Source: Bryobacterales bacterium
Lineage (GTDB): Bacteria > Acidobacteriota > Terriglobia > Bryobacterales > Bryobacteraceae
Assembly (NCBI GenBank): GCA_016789755.1
Contig: JAEUQG010000317.1
Coordinates: 1 to 61,445 of the forward strand
Direction: 5' to 3'
Length of the DNA stretch: 61,445 bases
Shown in pieces: positions 43,005 to 52,481 of this stretch. The position numbers were made by a program, and so were the translations under genes. The notes beneath the pieces were generated by a model. The model searched no databases and was not told the DNA's origin. It worked only from the letters and a program-made list of their open reading frames with translations. How positions within the stretch are numbered: position 1 is the stretch's first letter; each line of letters starts with the position of its first letter.

Positions 43005-43037
43005 GTGCGCTCTCTACTCTCTCTCGCGAGGTTCTCT

Positions 43038-43781
43038 ATGGATTTTGTGCAACGCGCGAAAGCGCTCATTCAATCAGCCGCCTCCACTGGCGCCTTGAAG
43101 ATCTTACCACTGGCGGCTGCCGTCGCCATGTCGCTGCCGGGTACCGCCTCCGCGGCAAACTTCGAAGCCGCATCGGCTTTCGGTGCATGCGAAGGGGCAT
43201 CGGTCGTCTTGACTGCCCTGGATCCCGTCGCCGGCATCACCGGACTCAAGATGTCCACCTCGGGAAGTTGCTTCGCCTCAGGGCCGGACGACGTGTTCAC
43301 AAGCGTTGTCGCTTCGGGAAACGGCAGTGGGATATTCCCGAACAACGTGTCCCAGTTGGCAGTAACCTTCGAATTCACGGGCTTCGCATTCTTGGATGAG
43401 TCACCCACTGATTACGACTGGACACTTACGCTACTCATCAACCAGCCCGCTCCGACCGACGCCGGACTTCTCAGCGATCCGGTGATGGCCCAGAAAACGG
43501 GTAATGCCCAGAGCGGCCAACTGGTTTCCTCAAATACTGAAGGCGCGCTGATGGTGGATTTGGGGCCCTTACAGGGTCAGGCCTTTGAGAATTGGTCTCT
43601 TTCTCTGCTGCTGGCCAAAACTGCTCCGGAAAGCTTCATCGATCTGTCTGTGGACATCCCGAACAACAGCATCGACATCAACGCGGTCGATCCCGGTACC
43701 CCCGGCGTTCCTGAGCCAGGCACCATGGGTCTGCTGCTCCTTGGCGGCGTTGCTTACCTGGTTCGCCGTCGCGTGAGCTAG
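43038..43781 (+). CDS. PEP-CTERM sorting-domain protein (2)
   Basis: 247 aa from ATG 43038, with GAGG at 43028-43031. The long N-terminal signal region ends LPLAAAVAMSLPGTASAA. The mature domain is acidic, Ser/Gly-rich and beta-like (VTFEFTGFAFLDESPTDYDW). The C-terminus is VPEPGTMGLLLLGGVAYLVR followed by RRVS, a textbook PEP-CTERM tripartite tail. An in-frame extension upstream to 42807 lacks a signal peptide start. A strong terminator follows 24 bases after the stop, so it is monocistronic. Confidence 0.9.
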   Translation: MDFVQRAKALIQSAASTGALKILPLAAAVAMSLPGTASAANFEAASAFGACEGASVVLTALDPVAGITGLKMSTSGSCFASGPDDVFTSVVASGNGSGIFPNNVSQLAVTFEFTGFAFLDESPTDYDWTLTLLINQPAPTDAGLLSDPVMAQKTGNAQSGQLVSSNTEGALMVDLGPLQGQAFENWSLSLLLAKTAPESFIDLSVDIPNNSIDINAVDPGTPGVPEPGTMGLLLLGGVAYLVRRRVS

Positions 43782-43805
43782 TCCCAACACCTGCCGGAAA
43801 TATCG

Positions 43806-43851
43806 AAGCGGGCATGCTGAGCCCCTCTCAGCCTGCCCGCTTGCCGTTTTT
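43806..43851 (+). terminator. Strong intrinsic terminator
   Basis: AAGCGGGCA (43806-43814) pairs with TGCCCGCTT (43834-43842). After one mismatch GCTGAG (43816-43821) pairs with CTCAGC (43827-43832) around loop CCCCT, and the stem is followed by GCCGTTTTT. It ends transcription of PEP-CTERM gene 2. Confidence 0.9.
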
Positions 43852-43884
43852 CGAAGCCCTCCCCGTTGATAGACTGAAGGCAGA

Positions 43885-45357
43885 ATGAGCGCGAGCGCCC
43901 CACGCCCCGCCATGCGCAGCCGCAAGCGGCCCCCGCAGTGGAGGCAAATCAACTTCCCCGCCCGCGGCATCCGTCAACTCACCCCCTTGCCTCGCCGTCC
44001 CATGCGCCAGCGCGCCCGCGACGTTTGGGATCGGGTCCGCGTCATCGTCCGCTCCCCCGTCCTCTGGGGGCTCGCCGCCGTCTGGCTCGCTGCCTGGCAT
44101 CGCTGGTGGCCCGCCGCCGCCGTCGCCGCCCTGTTGAGCGCCATCTTCTTCATCTTCCGCCCCCACATCCGCGAACTCGAAATGCGCCTCGAATACGACT
44201 TCGCCACCGATTCCGCCGAGTTCCTCAGCACCATGTCCGGACTCACCGGTGTCCCTCTCGTCGGCGGCAACCGAATCTCCATCTACAACAACGGCGAAGA
44301 GTTCTACCCCGCCATGCTCGACGCCATCGCCGCCGCCCAATACTCCGTAACCATGGAGCAGTACATCTTCACCTCCGGCGCCGTTGGACGCCGCTTTGCC
44401 GAAGCATTCGCCGGGCGCGCCCGCAACGGTGTCGCCGTGAAACTCCTCGTCGATGCCGTCGGCGGCGCCGCCATCGGCAGCGAACTCGTCCGCATCATGA
44501 CCGATGCCGGCTGCCAGTTGCGCTGGTTCCACCCCATCCGCTGGTACAACCTCCACCGCGTCAACAACCGCAACCACCGCAAATCCATCCTCATCGACGG
44601 CCGCACCGCCTTCACCGGCGGCGCCGGCTTTCAGGACCACTGGCTCGGCGCTGCCCGCGACCACTCCGAATGGCGCGATACCCAGATCCGCATCGATGGC
44701 CCCGCCGTCGTCCCGCTCCAAACCGGCTTCGCTACCAATTGGCTGGAGGTCACCGGCGAAGCCCTCACCGGACCCCGCTACTTCCCTGTCCTCGAACCGG
44801 CCGGCGACATCGAGGTCCAAACCGTCCTCAGTTCCCCCAAAGGCGACTTGTTCACCGCCTCCATCCTCTACTCCCTCGGCATCCTCTGCGCCCGCACCAG
44901 CATCCTCATCGCCAACCCCTACTTCGTCCCCGGACCCCGCACCCTCGAATTGATGGAAGACGCCGTCGCCCGCGGCGTGCGCATCCAGGCCATGATCGCC
45001 GGCGAAAGCTCCGATACCTGGCTTGCCCGCGCCAACAGCACCCGCCTCTACGGCAGAATTGTCGAAGCCGGTGTCGAACTGTATGAATACATGCCCACCA
45101 TGCTGCATCAAAAAACCATGATCGTCGACGATCTGTGGGCCGCCATCGGCACCGCCAATTTCGACCACCGCTCTTTCCGCCTCAACGAAGAGTCCATCGT
45201 CAGCCTCTACGATCCGGTAATCGTTGAACAAATGCGCGAAACGTTCGAAGCCGATCTGCAGCGATGCCGCCGTGTCGATCTAAACCGCTGGCGCAAGCGC
45301 GGCCTCGCCAAACGCACCGGCGAGCGCATTGCCGCCCTGCTGCAGGACCAGGTATGA
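43885..45357 (+). CDS. Cardiolipin synthase-type phospholipase D protein
   Basis: 490 aa. A basic N-terminus and two hydrophobic helices (~58-95) precede two HKD motifs: NHRKSILIDGRTAF (with GGAGF downstream) and LHQKTMIVDDLWAAIGTANF. The paired HKD layout is that of bacterial cardiolipin synthases, which condense two phosphatidyl lipids at the inner membrane. Its TGA overlaps the start of an endonuclease/exonuclease/phosphatase gene, the same pairing as E. coli clsB(ybhO)-ybhP. Confidence 0.93.
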   Translation: MSASAPRPAMRSRKRPPQWRQINFPARGIRQLTPLPRRPMRQRARDVWDRVRVIVRSPVLWGLAAVWLAAWHRWWPAAAVAALLSAIFFIFRPHIRELEMRLEYDFATDSAEFLSTMSGLTGVPLVGGNRISIYNNGEEFYPAMLDAIAAAQYSVTMEQYIFTSGAVGRRFAEAFAGRARNGVAVKLLVDAVGGAAIGSELVRIMTDAGCQLRWFHPIRWYNLHRVNNRNHRKSILIDGRTAFTGGAGFQDHWLGAARDHSEWRDTQIRIDGPAVVPLQTGFATNWLEVTGEALTGPRYFPVLEPAGDIEVQTVLSSPKGDLFTASILYSLGILCARTSILIANPYFVPGPRTLELMEDAVARGVRIQAMIAGESSDTWLARANSTRLYGRIVEAGVELYEYMPTMLHQKTMIVDDLWAAIGTANFDHRSFRLNEESIVSLYDPVIVEQMRETFEADLQRCRRVDLNRWRKRGLAKRTGERIAALLQDQV

Positions 45358-46073
45358 GGACCGTCCGCGTCGCCACCTACAACATCCATAAATGCCAGGG
45401 AATGGACCAGCGCACCCGCCCCGAGCGCATCGCCCGCGTCCTTGAGGAAATCAACGCCGACGTCGTCGGCCTCCAGGAGGTGCTCAGTATCCACGGCCAC
45501 CGCCCGGAATCCGACCAGGCCGGCTTCCTCGCCCAAGCCCTCGGCCTCCATTTCGTCCACGCCGAAGCCCGCCGTCTCCATGGCGGCATCTACGGCAACG
45601 TGCTGCTATCCCGCTTCCCCATCGGCAGCCACGACAACCTCGATATCACCCACGTAGGCCGCGAGGAGCGCAGCGTCCTCCGCGCCGACATCCCCATCGA
45701 CGCCCTTCATCTCCACTTCTTTAACCTCCATCTGGGCACCGGATACTTCGAGCGCCGCTTCCAGGCCCGCGCTCTAATGGAACATCATGTCCTCAATGCG
45801 CCCGACCTCAGCGGCCACCGCATCGTCATGGGCGATCTCAACGAATGGACCCGCGGCCTGGTCACCCGCACTCTCAGCGAAGAATTCCGCCGCGTCGATC
45901 TCGAAGCCCCCATCTTCCGCCGCCGTACTTATCCCGCCCTGCTCCCCTTCCTCCATCTCGATTACATCTACCTCGAAAACAGCCTCCGCGTGCGCGATGC
46001 TTTCTTCCACACCAGCCGCCTCGCCCTCATCGCCTCCGATCATCTCCCCCTGGTGGCGGACGTCGCCCTATAG
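45354..46073 (+). CDS. Endonuclease/exonuclease/phosphatase (EEP) family protein, YbhP-like
   Basis: 239 aa from ATG 45354. Seen: VATYNIHKCQG, the metal Glu in VVGLQEVLSI, FFNLHLGTGYFERR, MGDLNEWTRG and the catalytic SDHLPLVADV. No signal peptide is present. EEP proteins include nucleases and lipid phosphatases; pairing with a cardiolipin synthase favours a phospholipid-linked role, which is inference. The 3' end overlaps the convergent glycosyltransferase gene by 6 bases. Confidence 0.92.
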   Translation: MRTVRVATYNIHKCQGMDQRTRPERIARVLEEINADVVGLQEVLSIHGHRPESDQAGFLAQALGLHFVHAEARRLHGGIYGNVLLSRFPIGSHDNLDITHVGREERSVLRADIPIDALHLHFFNLHLGTGYFERRFQARALMEHHVLNAPDLSGHRIVMGDLNEWTRGLVTRTLSEEFRRVDLEAPIFRRRTYPALLPFLHLDYIYLENSLRVRDAFFHTSRLALIASDHLPLVADVAL

Positions 46074-47183
46074 CCCTGCAATCCTCGCAATCCATTCCGC
46101 GCACACCCGCGCACCTCCGGCATCCAAACGCTTCCCTCCCCCCTCCAGCCGCTCCATCGCTTCCCCCCATCGCCCCGCCGCGAACTCCTCGTCCGTCATC
46201 GCCGCCATCCGGACATGCTCCCGCAACTGCGGCGCCAGCACTGCGTCCTCCCGGAACCCGCGCCGCACCGGATAAACGATATCCGTCCCCGTCGCCGCGC
46301 ATTCGGCCGCGATGCCGTATCCCAGTTTCGAGATCACTACGTCCGCCGCCGCCATCGCATCCTGAAACGACACCGCCGCCCCATCCAGCGCCCGCACGTT
46401 CTCGCGATGAACCGCCAGCTTCCCGTTAAAATGCACAATCAGATCCCCAGCCATCGAATCCGCCGCTGCCTCCAGAGTCTCCTCCGCCAGCGCCCCGCGC
46501 ATCCCCACCAGCACCACTCGCCGGTGCTCATCACCGCCCAGCACTTCTCTCCGGCTCCGTCCGCTCACCGTGGCCACCAGTCCCACAGGTTCCACCCGCC
46601 GGAAATGCTCCAGCCTCTCCCTCTGCCCGAACGGCATTTGCAGCAGCACAGGGAACTTCCGGTAGCTCTCCTCCAACTGCGGCAACAGCGCCGCAAACCC
46701 CGGTGCCGTCTCCTCCAGCGGCTCATAAATCCAATCCCAGGTGAAGTTGCCCGCCCCGATGCACACGACGCCCGCCGCCTCCGCAATGTCTCCGGCAAGA
46801 AAAGGGATATCCGCCACCACCGCCCGCACCTTGGACCTTCGCAGGAACTCCGCTTCCCGCTCGACGATCCCCTTCTTCTCCGCCAGCAGCGCCCGCAGCC
46901 GCGCCAGCGTCGCCGCCGCATCGATCGCCAGCGTGTCACCGCTCTCCACCGCCCCCGCATCGATGCCCGCGGAATACACCGTCACCCCTTCTGACACCGC
47001 TTCGAAAAAGCCCGCCGGAGCCGGCGTCCGTACATCGAAACGCACGCCCGGACGCAGTGCCGCCAGTTCCCGCATCACCGCCGCCATTCGCACCGCATGC
47101 CCAAATCCGTGCCCGCTGACGTAAAAGCAAAAGCCCTCTCCGCTACCGGAGAGGGCTCTGCCAAATTCTTCAGAATGCGTCAG
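46068..47183 (-). CDS. Glycosyltransferase-like protein (arabinokinase N-domain type) with unresolved start
   Basis: About 370 aa if a CTG at 47183 is used. The conserved N-terminal motif is [18 protein letters not shown], and the C-terminal half has the GT-B donor-site features [19 protein letters not shown] and [14 protein letters not shown]. No ATG, GTG or TTG lies in frame between the rpmG stop and the motif. The first in-frame conventional starts (GTG 47093, ATG 47087) would delete SGHGFGH. The open frame runs back through the rpmG terminator and rpmG itself. Possibilities are a non-canonical start, a frameshift in the T-rich stretch, or a recently damaged gene. Confidence 0.75.
   Translation of the reverse strand: MTHSEEFGRALSGSGEGFCFYVSGHGFGHAVRMAAVMRELAALRPGVRFDVRTPAPAGFFEAVSEGVTVYSAGIDAGAVESGDTLAIDAAATLARLRALLAEKKGIVEREAEFLRRSKVRAVVADIPFLAGDIAEAAGVVCIGAGNFTWDWIYEPLEETAPGFAALLPQLEESYRKFPVLLQMPFGQRERLEHFRRVEPVGLVATVSGRSRREVLGGDEHRRVVLVGMRGALAEETLEAAADSMAGDLIVHFNGKLAVHRENVRALDGAAVSFQDAMAAADVVISKLGYGIAAECAATGTDIVYPVRRGFREDAVLAPQLREHVRMAAMTDEEFAAGRWGEAMERLEGGGKRLDAGGARVCAEWIARIAGL
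47122..47157 (-). terminator. Intrinsic terminator of rpmB-rpmG
   Basis: A perfect 11-base stem (47132-47142 with 47147-47157) with loop CTAC. On the minus strand it is followed by TTTTGCTTTT. It starts 23 bases after the rpmG stop. The open frame of the downstream glycosyltransferase reads straight through it. Confidence 0.9.
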
Positions 47184-47335
47184 ATCTTGTGCTCTTTGTA
47201 CGGCACCCGCTTGCGCAGCACCGGATCGAATTTCACAATCTGCAGCTTCTCGGTGGTCTTCTTCGGGTTCTTCGACGTCGTGTAGAAGTGGCCCGTGCCA
47301 CCCGTGGAGACGAGACGGATCAATACGCGAGGCAT
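47180..47335 (-). CDS. rpmG: 50S ribosomal protein L33
   Basis: 51 aa: starts [20 protein letters not shown] and ends VPYKEHKI. It contains the family core [18 protein letters not shown]. It lacks the CxxC zinc ribbons, so it is the zinc-independent (C-) form. The ATG overlaps the rpmB stop (TAATG). A strong terminator follows. Confidence 0.95.
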   Translation of the reverse strand: MPRVLIRLVSTGGTGHFYTTSKNPKKTTEKLQIVKFDPVLRKRVPYKEHKI

Positions 47336-47571
47336 TAGACTTTCTCCCCCTTCTTCCGCATATCGGCAAGAACGCGTTCAATGCCGAGCTTGTTAATGGT
47401 ACGCATGGCGCGCGCGGACACCTTCAGCGAGACGAAACGATTCTCGCTCGGCACCCAGAACCTCTTTTCATGCAGGTTCGGCTCAAACCGGCGGCGCGTC
47501 TTGTTGTTGGCATGCGACACGCGGTTGCCATACGTCGGCTTCTTACCCGTGACGGCGCATACTTTTGGCAT
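47335..47571 (-). CDS. rpmB: 50S ribosomal protein L28
   Basis: 78 aa, starting [20 protein letters not shown], followed by the typical [20 protein letters not shown] and a C-terminal KGEKV. ATG 47571 is fixed by GGAGGAG (47587-47581) nine bases upstream. Only the single N-terminal cysteine is kept. It forms a two-gene unit with rpmG. Confidence 0.96.
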   Translation of the reverse strand: MPKVCAVTGKKPTYGNRVSHANNKTRRRFEPNLHEKRFWVPSENRFVSLKVSARAMRTINKLGIERVLADMRKKGEKV

Positions 47572-47605
47572 TTGGGGGAACTCCTCCAGGAATGTGTACC
47601 CTGCC

Positions 47606-47633
47606 AGTATAACAAACCCGCCCCGCCTTGTCT
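47606..47633 (-). promoter_or_regulatory. Candidate promoter for rpmB-rpmG
   Basis: On the minus strand TATACT (47611-47606) lies about 34 bases before the rpmB start. The best upstream partner is AGACAA (47633-47628) at 16 bases, a weak -35. The ribosome-binding site GGAGGAG lies between promoter and start. Confidence 0.4.
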
Positions 47634-47666
47634 CGCCCACCCATTCACTGATTCACTGAACTGACT

Positions 47667-49241
47667 TCACTGCCCGAACACATACAGCGTCCGCCCCGCC
47701 GCCACCGCCACATGCTGCTTGCCCTCAATCGCAAACGAAATCGGATTCGCCATCACCGCCCCTCCCCCCTGAAAATCCCACAACGGCTTCCCCGTCTTCG
47801 CATCCAACGCGAAAATGTTACCCTCATTGCTCCCTGAAAACACCAGCCCGCCCGCCGTCGACAAAATGCCCGACCATGGCGGACTCACCAGCCGGAACTC
47901 CCATGCCAGCTTCCCGCTCGCCACTTCCAACGCCCGTATCGCTCCCCACTGTTCCTTCTCCGGAATCCTCGTCTCGCCCCCACCGGCGAAAAACGTCCCC
48001 GGCTTGTACTGCGCTTCGCGCTTGAAATACGTCGAGCCCACCTCCCGCGTCGCCACGTACACCAGTTTTGTCTGCGGACTGTACGATGGGCTGAACCACA
48101 CCGTGGCCCCATTCAGACTCGGCCACACCAAAACCCCTTCCTCGCTCGGCTCCATCCCCGGAATCAGGATCGGCCGGCCTTTATCGTCCAGTCCCTTCGC
48201 CCACGTCTGCTTGGCATAAGCCTGCCCGGCCAGAAACTCTCCGCTCGTCCGGTCCAGCGCATAATAGAACGCATTGCGGTTCGGATTCACAATCAGTTTT
48301 CGCATCCGCCCCCGCACCTCCGTATCCACCAGCAGCGGCACATGCGTCGCATCCCAATCGTGTGTATCGTGCGGCGTAAATTGGAAATGCCACTTCAGCT
48401 TCCCTGTCTCTCCATCCAGTGCCACAAAGGAGCACGTGTACAGGTTGTCCCCTTTGCGTGAATCGCCATTCCAATCCGGACCCGGATTGCCGATCCCCCA
48501 GTACACGATGTTCAACTCCGGGTCATAGGCGCCGGTCACCCACGTCGATGCCCCGCCTGTCTTCCAGCTATCCCCAGCCCACGTCTCATTGCCCGGTTCG
48601 CCCGGCCCCGGAATCGCATAGAACCGCCACACACGCTTCCCCGTCGCCGCATCGTAGGCGTCCACAAAGCCCCGAATCCCCGCCTCCCCCCCGCTCACCC
48701 CTACCAGCACTTTGCCCTTGATCGCCAGCGGTGCCAGCGTCATGCTGTAACCCGGCTTGTAATCCTCCACTTTCGCCGCCCATCGCTGCTGGCCGGTCTT
48801 CAAATCCAGGGCCACCAGGTAGCAATCGAGCGTAGCTACGTACAACTTGTCGTCGAGAATCGCCGGGCCTCGATTCACCCGCCCAAACCCGATCGACTGG
48901 TAATCCGCCGGTATCGGACGCTCCCAGTTCCAGATTGCCCGCCCAGTCTTCGTGTCCAGCGCCGCCGCCTTGTTCGGAGCGCTGATGTACATCACCCCGC
49001 CATCCACAATCGGCGAAGTCTCCACCCGGTTCAAATCGAACTGGTACGCCCACTTCACCCGCAGATTGCCCACATTCGCCGGCGTCAACTCCGGCAACCC
49101 GGAATACCGGTGGCCCGCGTAATTGCCCGAATAGGTCAGCCAGTTGCCCGGCTCCTTGTGCCCGTTGACAATCCGCTCATACGGAACCTGCGCCTGCAGC
49201 GCCGCCCCCGCCAAAAACAATACAGCAACCGGATGTTTCAT
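47667..49241 (-). CDS. PQQ-dependent alcohol dehydrogenase (quinoprotein)
   Basis: 524 aa from ATG 49241, giving a signal peptide (MKHPVAVLFLAGAALQAQ) for the periplasm. An eight-bladed propeller with repeated WxW-type segments (ALDTKTGRAIWNWERP, ALDLKTGQQRWAAKV, ALDGETGKLKWHFQF). Likely catalytic region: FTPHDTHDWDATHVPLL. The catalytic Asp is followed two residues later by a second Asp (DWD), the pattern seen in lanthanide-dependent XoxF/PedH enzymes rather than the calcium types (DYA/DxS). The vicinal Cys-Cys of methanol dehydrogenases is absent (only DCYLVALD). The start overlaps the cytochrome c stop (ATGA). Confidence 0.93.
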   Translation of the reverse strand: MKHPVAVLFLAGAALQAQVPYERIVNGHKEPGNWLTYSGNYAGHRYSGLPELTPANVGNLRVKWAYQFDLNRVETSPIVDGGVMYISAPNKAAALDTKTGRAIWNWERPIPADYQSIGFGRVNRGPAILDDKLYVATLDCYLVALDLKTGQQRWAAKVEDYKPGYSMTLAPLAIKGKVLVGVSGGEAGIRGFVDAYDAATGKRVWRFYAIPGPGEPGNETWAGDSWKTGGASTWVTGAYDPELNIVYWGIGNPGPDWNGDSRKGDNLYTCSFVALDGETGKLKWHFQFTPHDTHDWDATHVPLLVDTEVRGRMRKLIVNPNRNAFYYALDRTSGEFLAGQAYAKQTWAKGLDDKGRPILIPGMEPSEEGVLVWPSLNGATVWFSPSYSPQTKLVYVATREVGSTYFKREAQYKPGTFFAGGGETRIPEKEQWGAIRALEVASGKLAWEFRLVSPPWSGILSTAGGLVFSGSNEGNIFALDAKTGKPLWDFQGGGAVMANPISFAIEGKQHVAVAAGRTLYVFGQ

Positions 49242-49963
49242 TGGTTCCCCCGCAGTCCAGCCAGATACGCCACCAGATCCTCCAACTCGCCCGCCGAAAG
49301 TTGCTTGGCGAACGACGGCATCGACGATTCCCCCGCCAGATGCCTCCATTGCTTCAATTCGCCCTTGCGAAAACTATGGAGCGCACCGCCCGCATCGCGG
49401 AGTTGCACACTGAAAGGGTCTTCCGCCGCGCGCACTCCGCGCACGGTTCTCCCCGCTGCCGTCGTAACCTCCAGCATCAGGTAATCCTCAGGCAGGTGCG
49501 AGGCAGGCGCTATGACAGAGGTCCGCAGATGCGCCCCGTTGCGCTTTGCCCCGATCGCCGTCAACTCCGGACCGCGCGCTGTCCCCACCCCATCCACAAG
49601 ATGGCACCCGCCGCACCCCTTCGCCCCGAACACCTGCGCTCCACGTCGCGCATCGCCCGGCAGCTTTTCCGGCAACACCGTTCCCAGCCCCTGAACGTAC
49701 TTCGCCACACTGGCTACTTCCCGCACCGAAAGCTGCCACGCTCCCGGCATCTCCGGCGGAATGCCCTGTGCAATGGCCTTCCGCAGCGATTCCTCATCCG
49801 GAGCCTTCGCCAGCTTCGCATGCGTCAGCGCCGGCCCGCGTCCGCCCGTCCCTCCTTCCCCGTGACACACCGCGCATTGCGATGCGAAAATCCGTTTGCC
49901 CAGCGCCACGTCCGGTATGGCGTCGTGCGGGGATTGTGCGGCCAGCAAAAGCATCCACCACAT
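49238..49963 (-). CDS. Diheme cytochrome c
   Basis: 241 aa. A short N-terminal hydrophobic segment (MWWMLLLAAQS) acts as export signal. Two heme-binding sites are seen: CAVCH near residue 30 and CGGCH near residue 117. Each is followed by a plausible axial-Met region (PEMPGAWQ; SSMPSFAKQLS). A small beta insert (EVTTAAGRTVRGVRA) follows the second heme site. It is translated with the PQQ dehydrogenase, so it is most likely its electron acceptor. Confidence 0.92.
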   Translation of the reverse strand: MWWMLLLAAQSPHDAIPDVALGKRIFASQCAVCHGEGGTGGRGPALTHAKLAKAPDEESLRKAIAQGIPPEMPGAWQLSVREVASVAKYVQGLGTVLPEKLPGDARRGAQVFGAKGCGGCHLVDGVGTARGPELTAIGAKRNGAHLRTSVIAPASHLPEDYLMLEVTTAAGRTVRGVRAAEDPFSVQLRDAGGALHSFRKGELKQWRHLAGESSMPSFAKQLSAGELEDLVAYLAGLRGNQ

Positions 49964-49976
49964 AGCTCACGCTATT

Positions 49977-52481
49977 CTACTCCGCCCGCAGCGCTAATAC
50001 CGGATCCACCCGCATCGCCCGCCGCGCGGGAAGCCAGCTTGCCACGAATCCCACCGCCCCCAGCAATAGCGCCACGATGGCAAACCGTACCGGGTCGGCC
50101 GTAACTCCAGCCATCTTCGTAACCGCCCACGCACCCGGAACGCCCAGCGCCAATCCCGCCCCAACCAGTCCCAACCCTTGCCGCATGATGAGCGCCAGAA
50201 CCTGCCCCGGCGACGCCCCCAGCGCCATCCGCGTGCCGATCTCTTCTGTCCGCTGTGCCACCGAATACGCCAGCACCCCGTATACGCCCAACATCGCCAG
50301 CAATAGAGCGAACAGCGCAAAGCTCCCTAGAATCGCCGCGTCAAACCGCGGATTCGCCGTCGTCGCCGCCACAATCCGCTCCATCCAACGCATCCGTATC
50401 ACGCGCTGTCCCGGGGCCAGTTCCAACACCTTCCGCCGCACCGTTTCTTCCAACCCGCTGCCCGCTTCCGCCCGTAGTACAAAGCTCATCCCGCCGCCGT
50501 ACCATCGCGCCTGCTCCAATGGCAGGAACAATGTCGGACGAGCCGGCTCCGCCAGAAGCACCGTCTTCATATCGCCCACGACACCGATCACCTCGCGCGT
50601 TAGTTCCGGCATCAGCGCTTTCCCCCGAAAGTAGCCCAAATCAATGCGGTCCCCCACCGCGTTGCCGCCCGGCCACCACGCCTTCGCCAGCGCTTCATTG
50701 ATCATCGCCACCGGCGCTCCGTTCCCCCGTTCCGCTGGTCCGAACCCGCGCCCGCTCACCAGCCGCGCCCCCATCGTCTCGAAGTAGTTCCCAGTGACGA
50801 TCCGCACTTCCATCCCACCGATGCTTTGCTCCGGATGTCCGCTCCGCTGCGCCGGGAAGTTGTTCTTCCCATCGAGCGGCAGCACGTTCGCAGCCGCCAC
50901 CGCCCGCACACCCGCCACCGCCCCCAACTGCTCCCGCAACATCTCCAGCCGCTCTTGTTTTCGCCGCGCGTCCAGCCCCCGCTCCGGCGGAGCGTAAAAT
51001 GTCAGCCGTCCTTCCGGCGCGAAACCCAATGGCTGCCGGTTCAGCCGGTACAGGCTCTCCAACAGAATCCCCGCGCCCGCCAGCAGAGCCGTCGCCGCCG
51101 CGATCTCCGCCACCACCAGCGTGCTCCGCAGCCGCGTCCGTCCGCTTGCCCCGCGCGAGCTTTGACGCAGCGCCTCCTGCACATTCCACGACGCCGAAAT
51201 CCATCCCGGCGCCACGCTCACCATCGCCCCCGCCGCCAAAGTCAGGCTCATCGCGAACAGCAGCACATTGCGGTCTACGCCAATCCCGCCCGCTGCCACC
51301 ACCCGGAAGGGCAGCAGCGCGACCAGCGAATCCATCAGCCAGTGCGCGCCCAGCACACCCGCCGCCCCACCCATCGCGCACACAATCAGGTTCTCCACCA
51401 GCAGTTGCTGCACCAGCCGTCCGCGCCCGCTGCCCAGCGCCAGCCGTACCGAAATCTCCCGCTGCCGCGCCGACAGCCGCGCCAGCAGCAATCCCGCCAG
51501 ATTGAAGCATGCAATCAGCAGCACCAATCCCACCGCGCCGAAAAGCATCAGCAGCCGCGTCCGCACGTCCCCTGCCAGCCATCGTTGCAGGCTCACCATC
51601 GGAACACCGCCGAATTCGGCTGTCCCTGCCCTGCCTTCCTTCAGCCGCGCCGTCACTTGCGTATTCATCCCCAGATCGCCCACCGATCCGGAGGCGCGCA
51701 ATGGTACGAATACGTCGGCGTTTTCTGCCAGCCACAACTTCTCCGGCGTTACTCCAACCACCGTGTACGGCTGCCCGTCCAGTTCCACCACCCGGCCCAC
51801 GGCGTCGCTCTTGCCGCCCGATATCCGCTGCCACAACGCATGGCTGACAATCGCCGTGCCCTCGGCGGCGTTGTCTGCGAACTCCTCGCCTTGCGCCAGC
51901 CCAGTACCCAACGTGCGAAAGAAACCCGCCGTCACTCGTGCCGCCACCGCCCATTCCTGCCGCCCCTCGAAATCGATGCGCCGCTCCCCGCCGCTTTGCC
52001 ACCCCGCCACATCGCGAAACACATCCATCCGCCGCAGCCGTTCGTATTGTTCCATCGTGGCGTCGCGCTGCGTATGCAGCAGCCGCTCCGGCTCGGGATA
52101 CGGCGGTGGACGCAAAATGGCGGCGTTCACCAGACTGAACATCGCCGTGTTCGCTCCGATGCCGAGCCCCAACGACAACACAGCCATCGCCGCGAACGTC
52201 GGATTCTTCTTCAGCAGGCGCAGCGAATAGGCGATATCCCGCGCCAGATTCTCCAATACCGGCGCCCCACGTTGCTCGAAATACAACTCCCGGCTCTGCG
52301 CCACTCCGCCCAGCTTGATGCGCGCCTGCCGCCGCGCCTCCTCCTCGCTCAACCCGGCCCGCATCCCGTCCTCCACATGCATCTCCAGGTGCGACTCCAT
52401 CTCCGCGGCGAAATCCTCTTCCGCTCGCCTGCGCCCGAATATCCCCCAAATCCGCATTGTCCACCGCCGCAACGTTCTCAT
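49977..52481 (-). CDS. ADOP-type ABC transporter permease (duplicated MacB/FtsX)
   Basis: 834 aa. An N-terminal cytoplasmic segment (AEEDFAAEMESHLEMHVEDG) is typical of acidobacterial duplicated orphan permeases. Two copies of the MacB periplasmic-core plus FtsX module follow. Helices are visible at AAMAVLSLGLGIGANTAM, GLVLLIACFNLAGLLLA, FALFALLLAMLGVYGVLA and FAIVALLLGAVGFVAS. The conserved QRTEEIGTRMALGA and final PARRAMRVDPVLALRAE are present. No ATPase gene is adjacent, as usual for this group. Start ATG 52481 overlaps the PadR stop region and has GGAGGAG just upstream. Confidence 0.94.
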   Translation of the reverse strand: MRTLRRWTMRIWGIFGRRRAEEDFAAEMESHLEMHVEDGMRAGLSEEEARRQARIKLGGVAQSRELYFEQRGAPVLENLARDIAYSLRLLKKNPTFAAMAVLSLGLGIGANTAMFSLVNAAILRPPPYPEPERLLHTQRDATMEQYERLRRMDVFRDVAGWQSGGERRIDFEGRQEWAVAARVTAGFFRTLGTGLAQGEEFADNAAEGTAIVSHALWQRISGGKSDAVGRVVELDGQPYTVVGVTPEKLWLAENADVFVPLRASGSVGDLGMNTQVTARLKEGRAGTAEFGGVPMVSLQRWLAGDVRTRLLMLFGAVGLVLLIACFNLAGLLLARLSARQREISVRLALGSGRGRLVQQLLVENLIVCAMGGAAGVLGAHWLMDSLVALLPFRVVAAGGIGVDRNVLLFAMSLTLAAGAMVSVAPGWISASWNVQEALRQSSRGASGRTRLRSTLVVAEIAAATALLAGAGILLESLYRLNRQPLGFAPEGRLTFYAPPERGLDARRKQERLEMLREQLGAVAGVRAVAAANVLPLDGKNNFPAQRSGHPEQSIGGMEVRIVTGNYFETMGARLVSGRGFGPAERGNGAPVAMINEALAKAWWPGGNAVGDRIDLGYFRGKALMPELTREVIGVVGDMKTVLLAEPARPTLFLPLEQARWYGGGMSFVLRAEAGSGLEETVRRKVLELAPGQRVIRMRWMERIVAATTANPRFDAAILGSFALFALLLAMLGVYGVLAYSVAQRTEEIGTRMALGASPGQVLALIMRQGLGLVGAGLALGVPGAWAVTKMAGVTADPVRFAIVALLLGAVGFVASWLPARRAMRVDPVLALRAE

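Noticed and set aside
46068..47381. Glycosyltransferase starting at 47381
   Set aside because: That start lies inside rpmB and the frame would traverse rpmG antiparallel to nothing but in another frame of the same strand; ribosomal protein genes there are certain.
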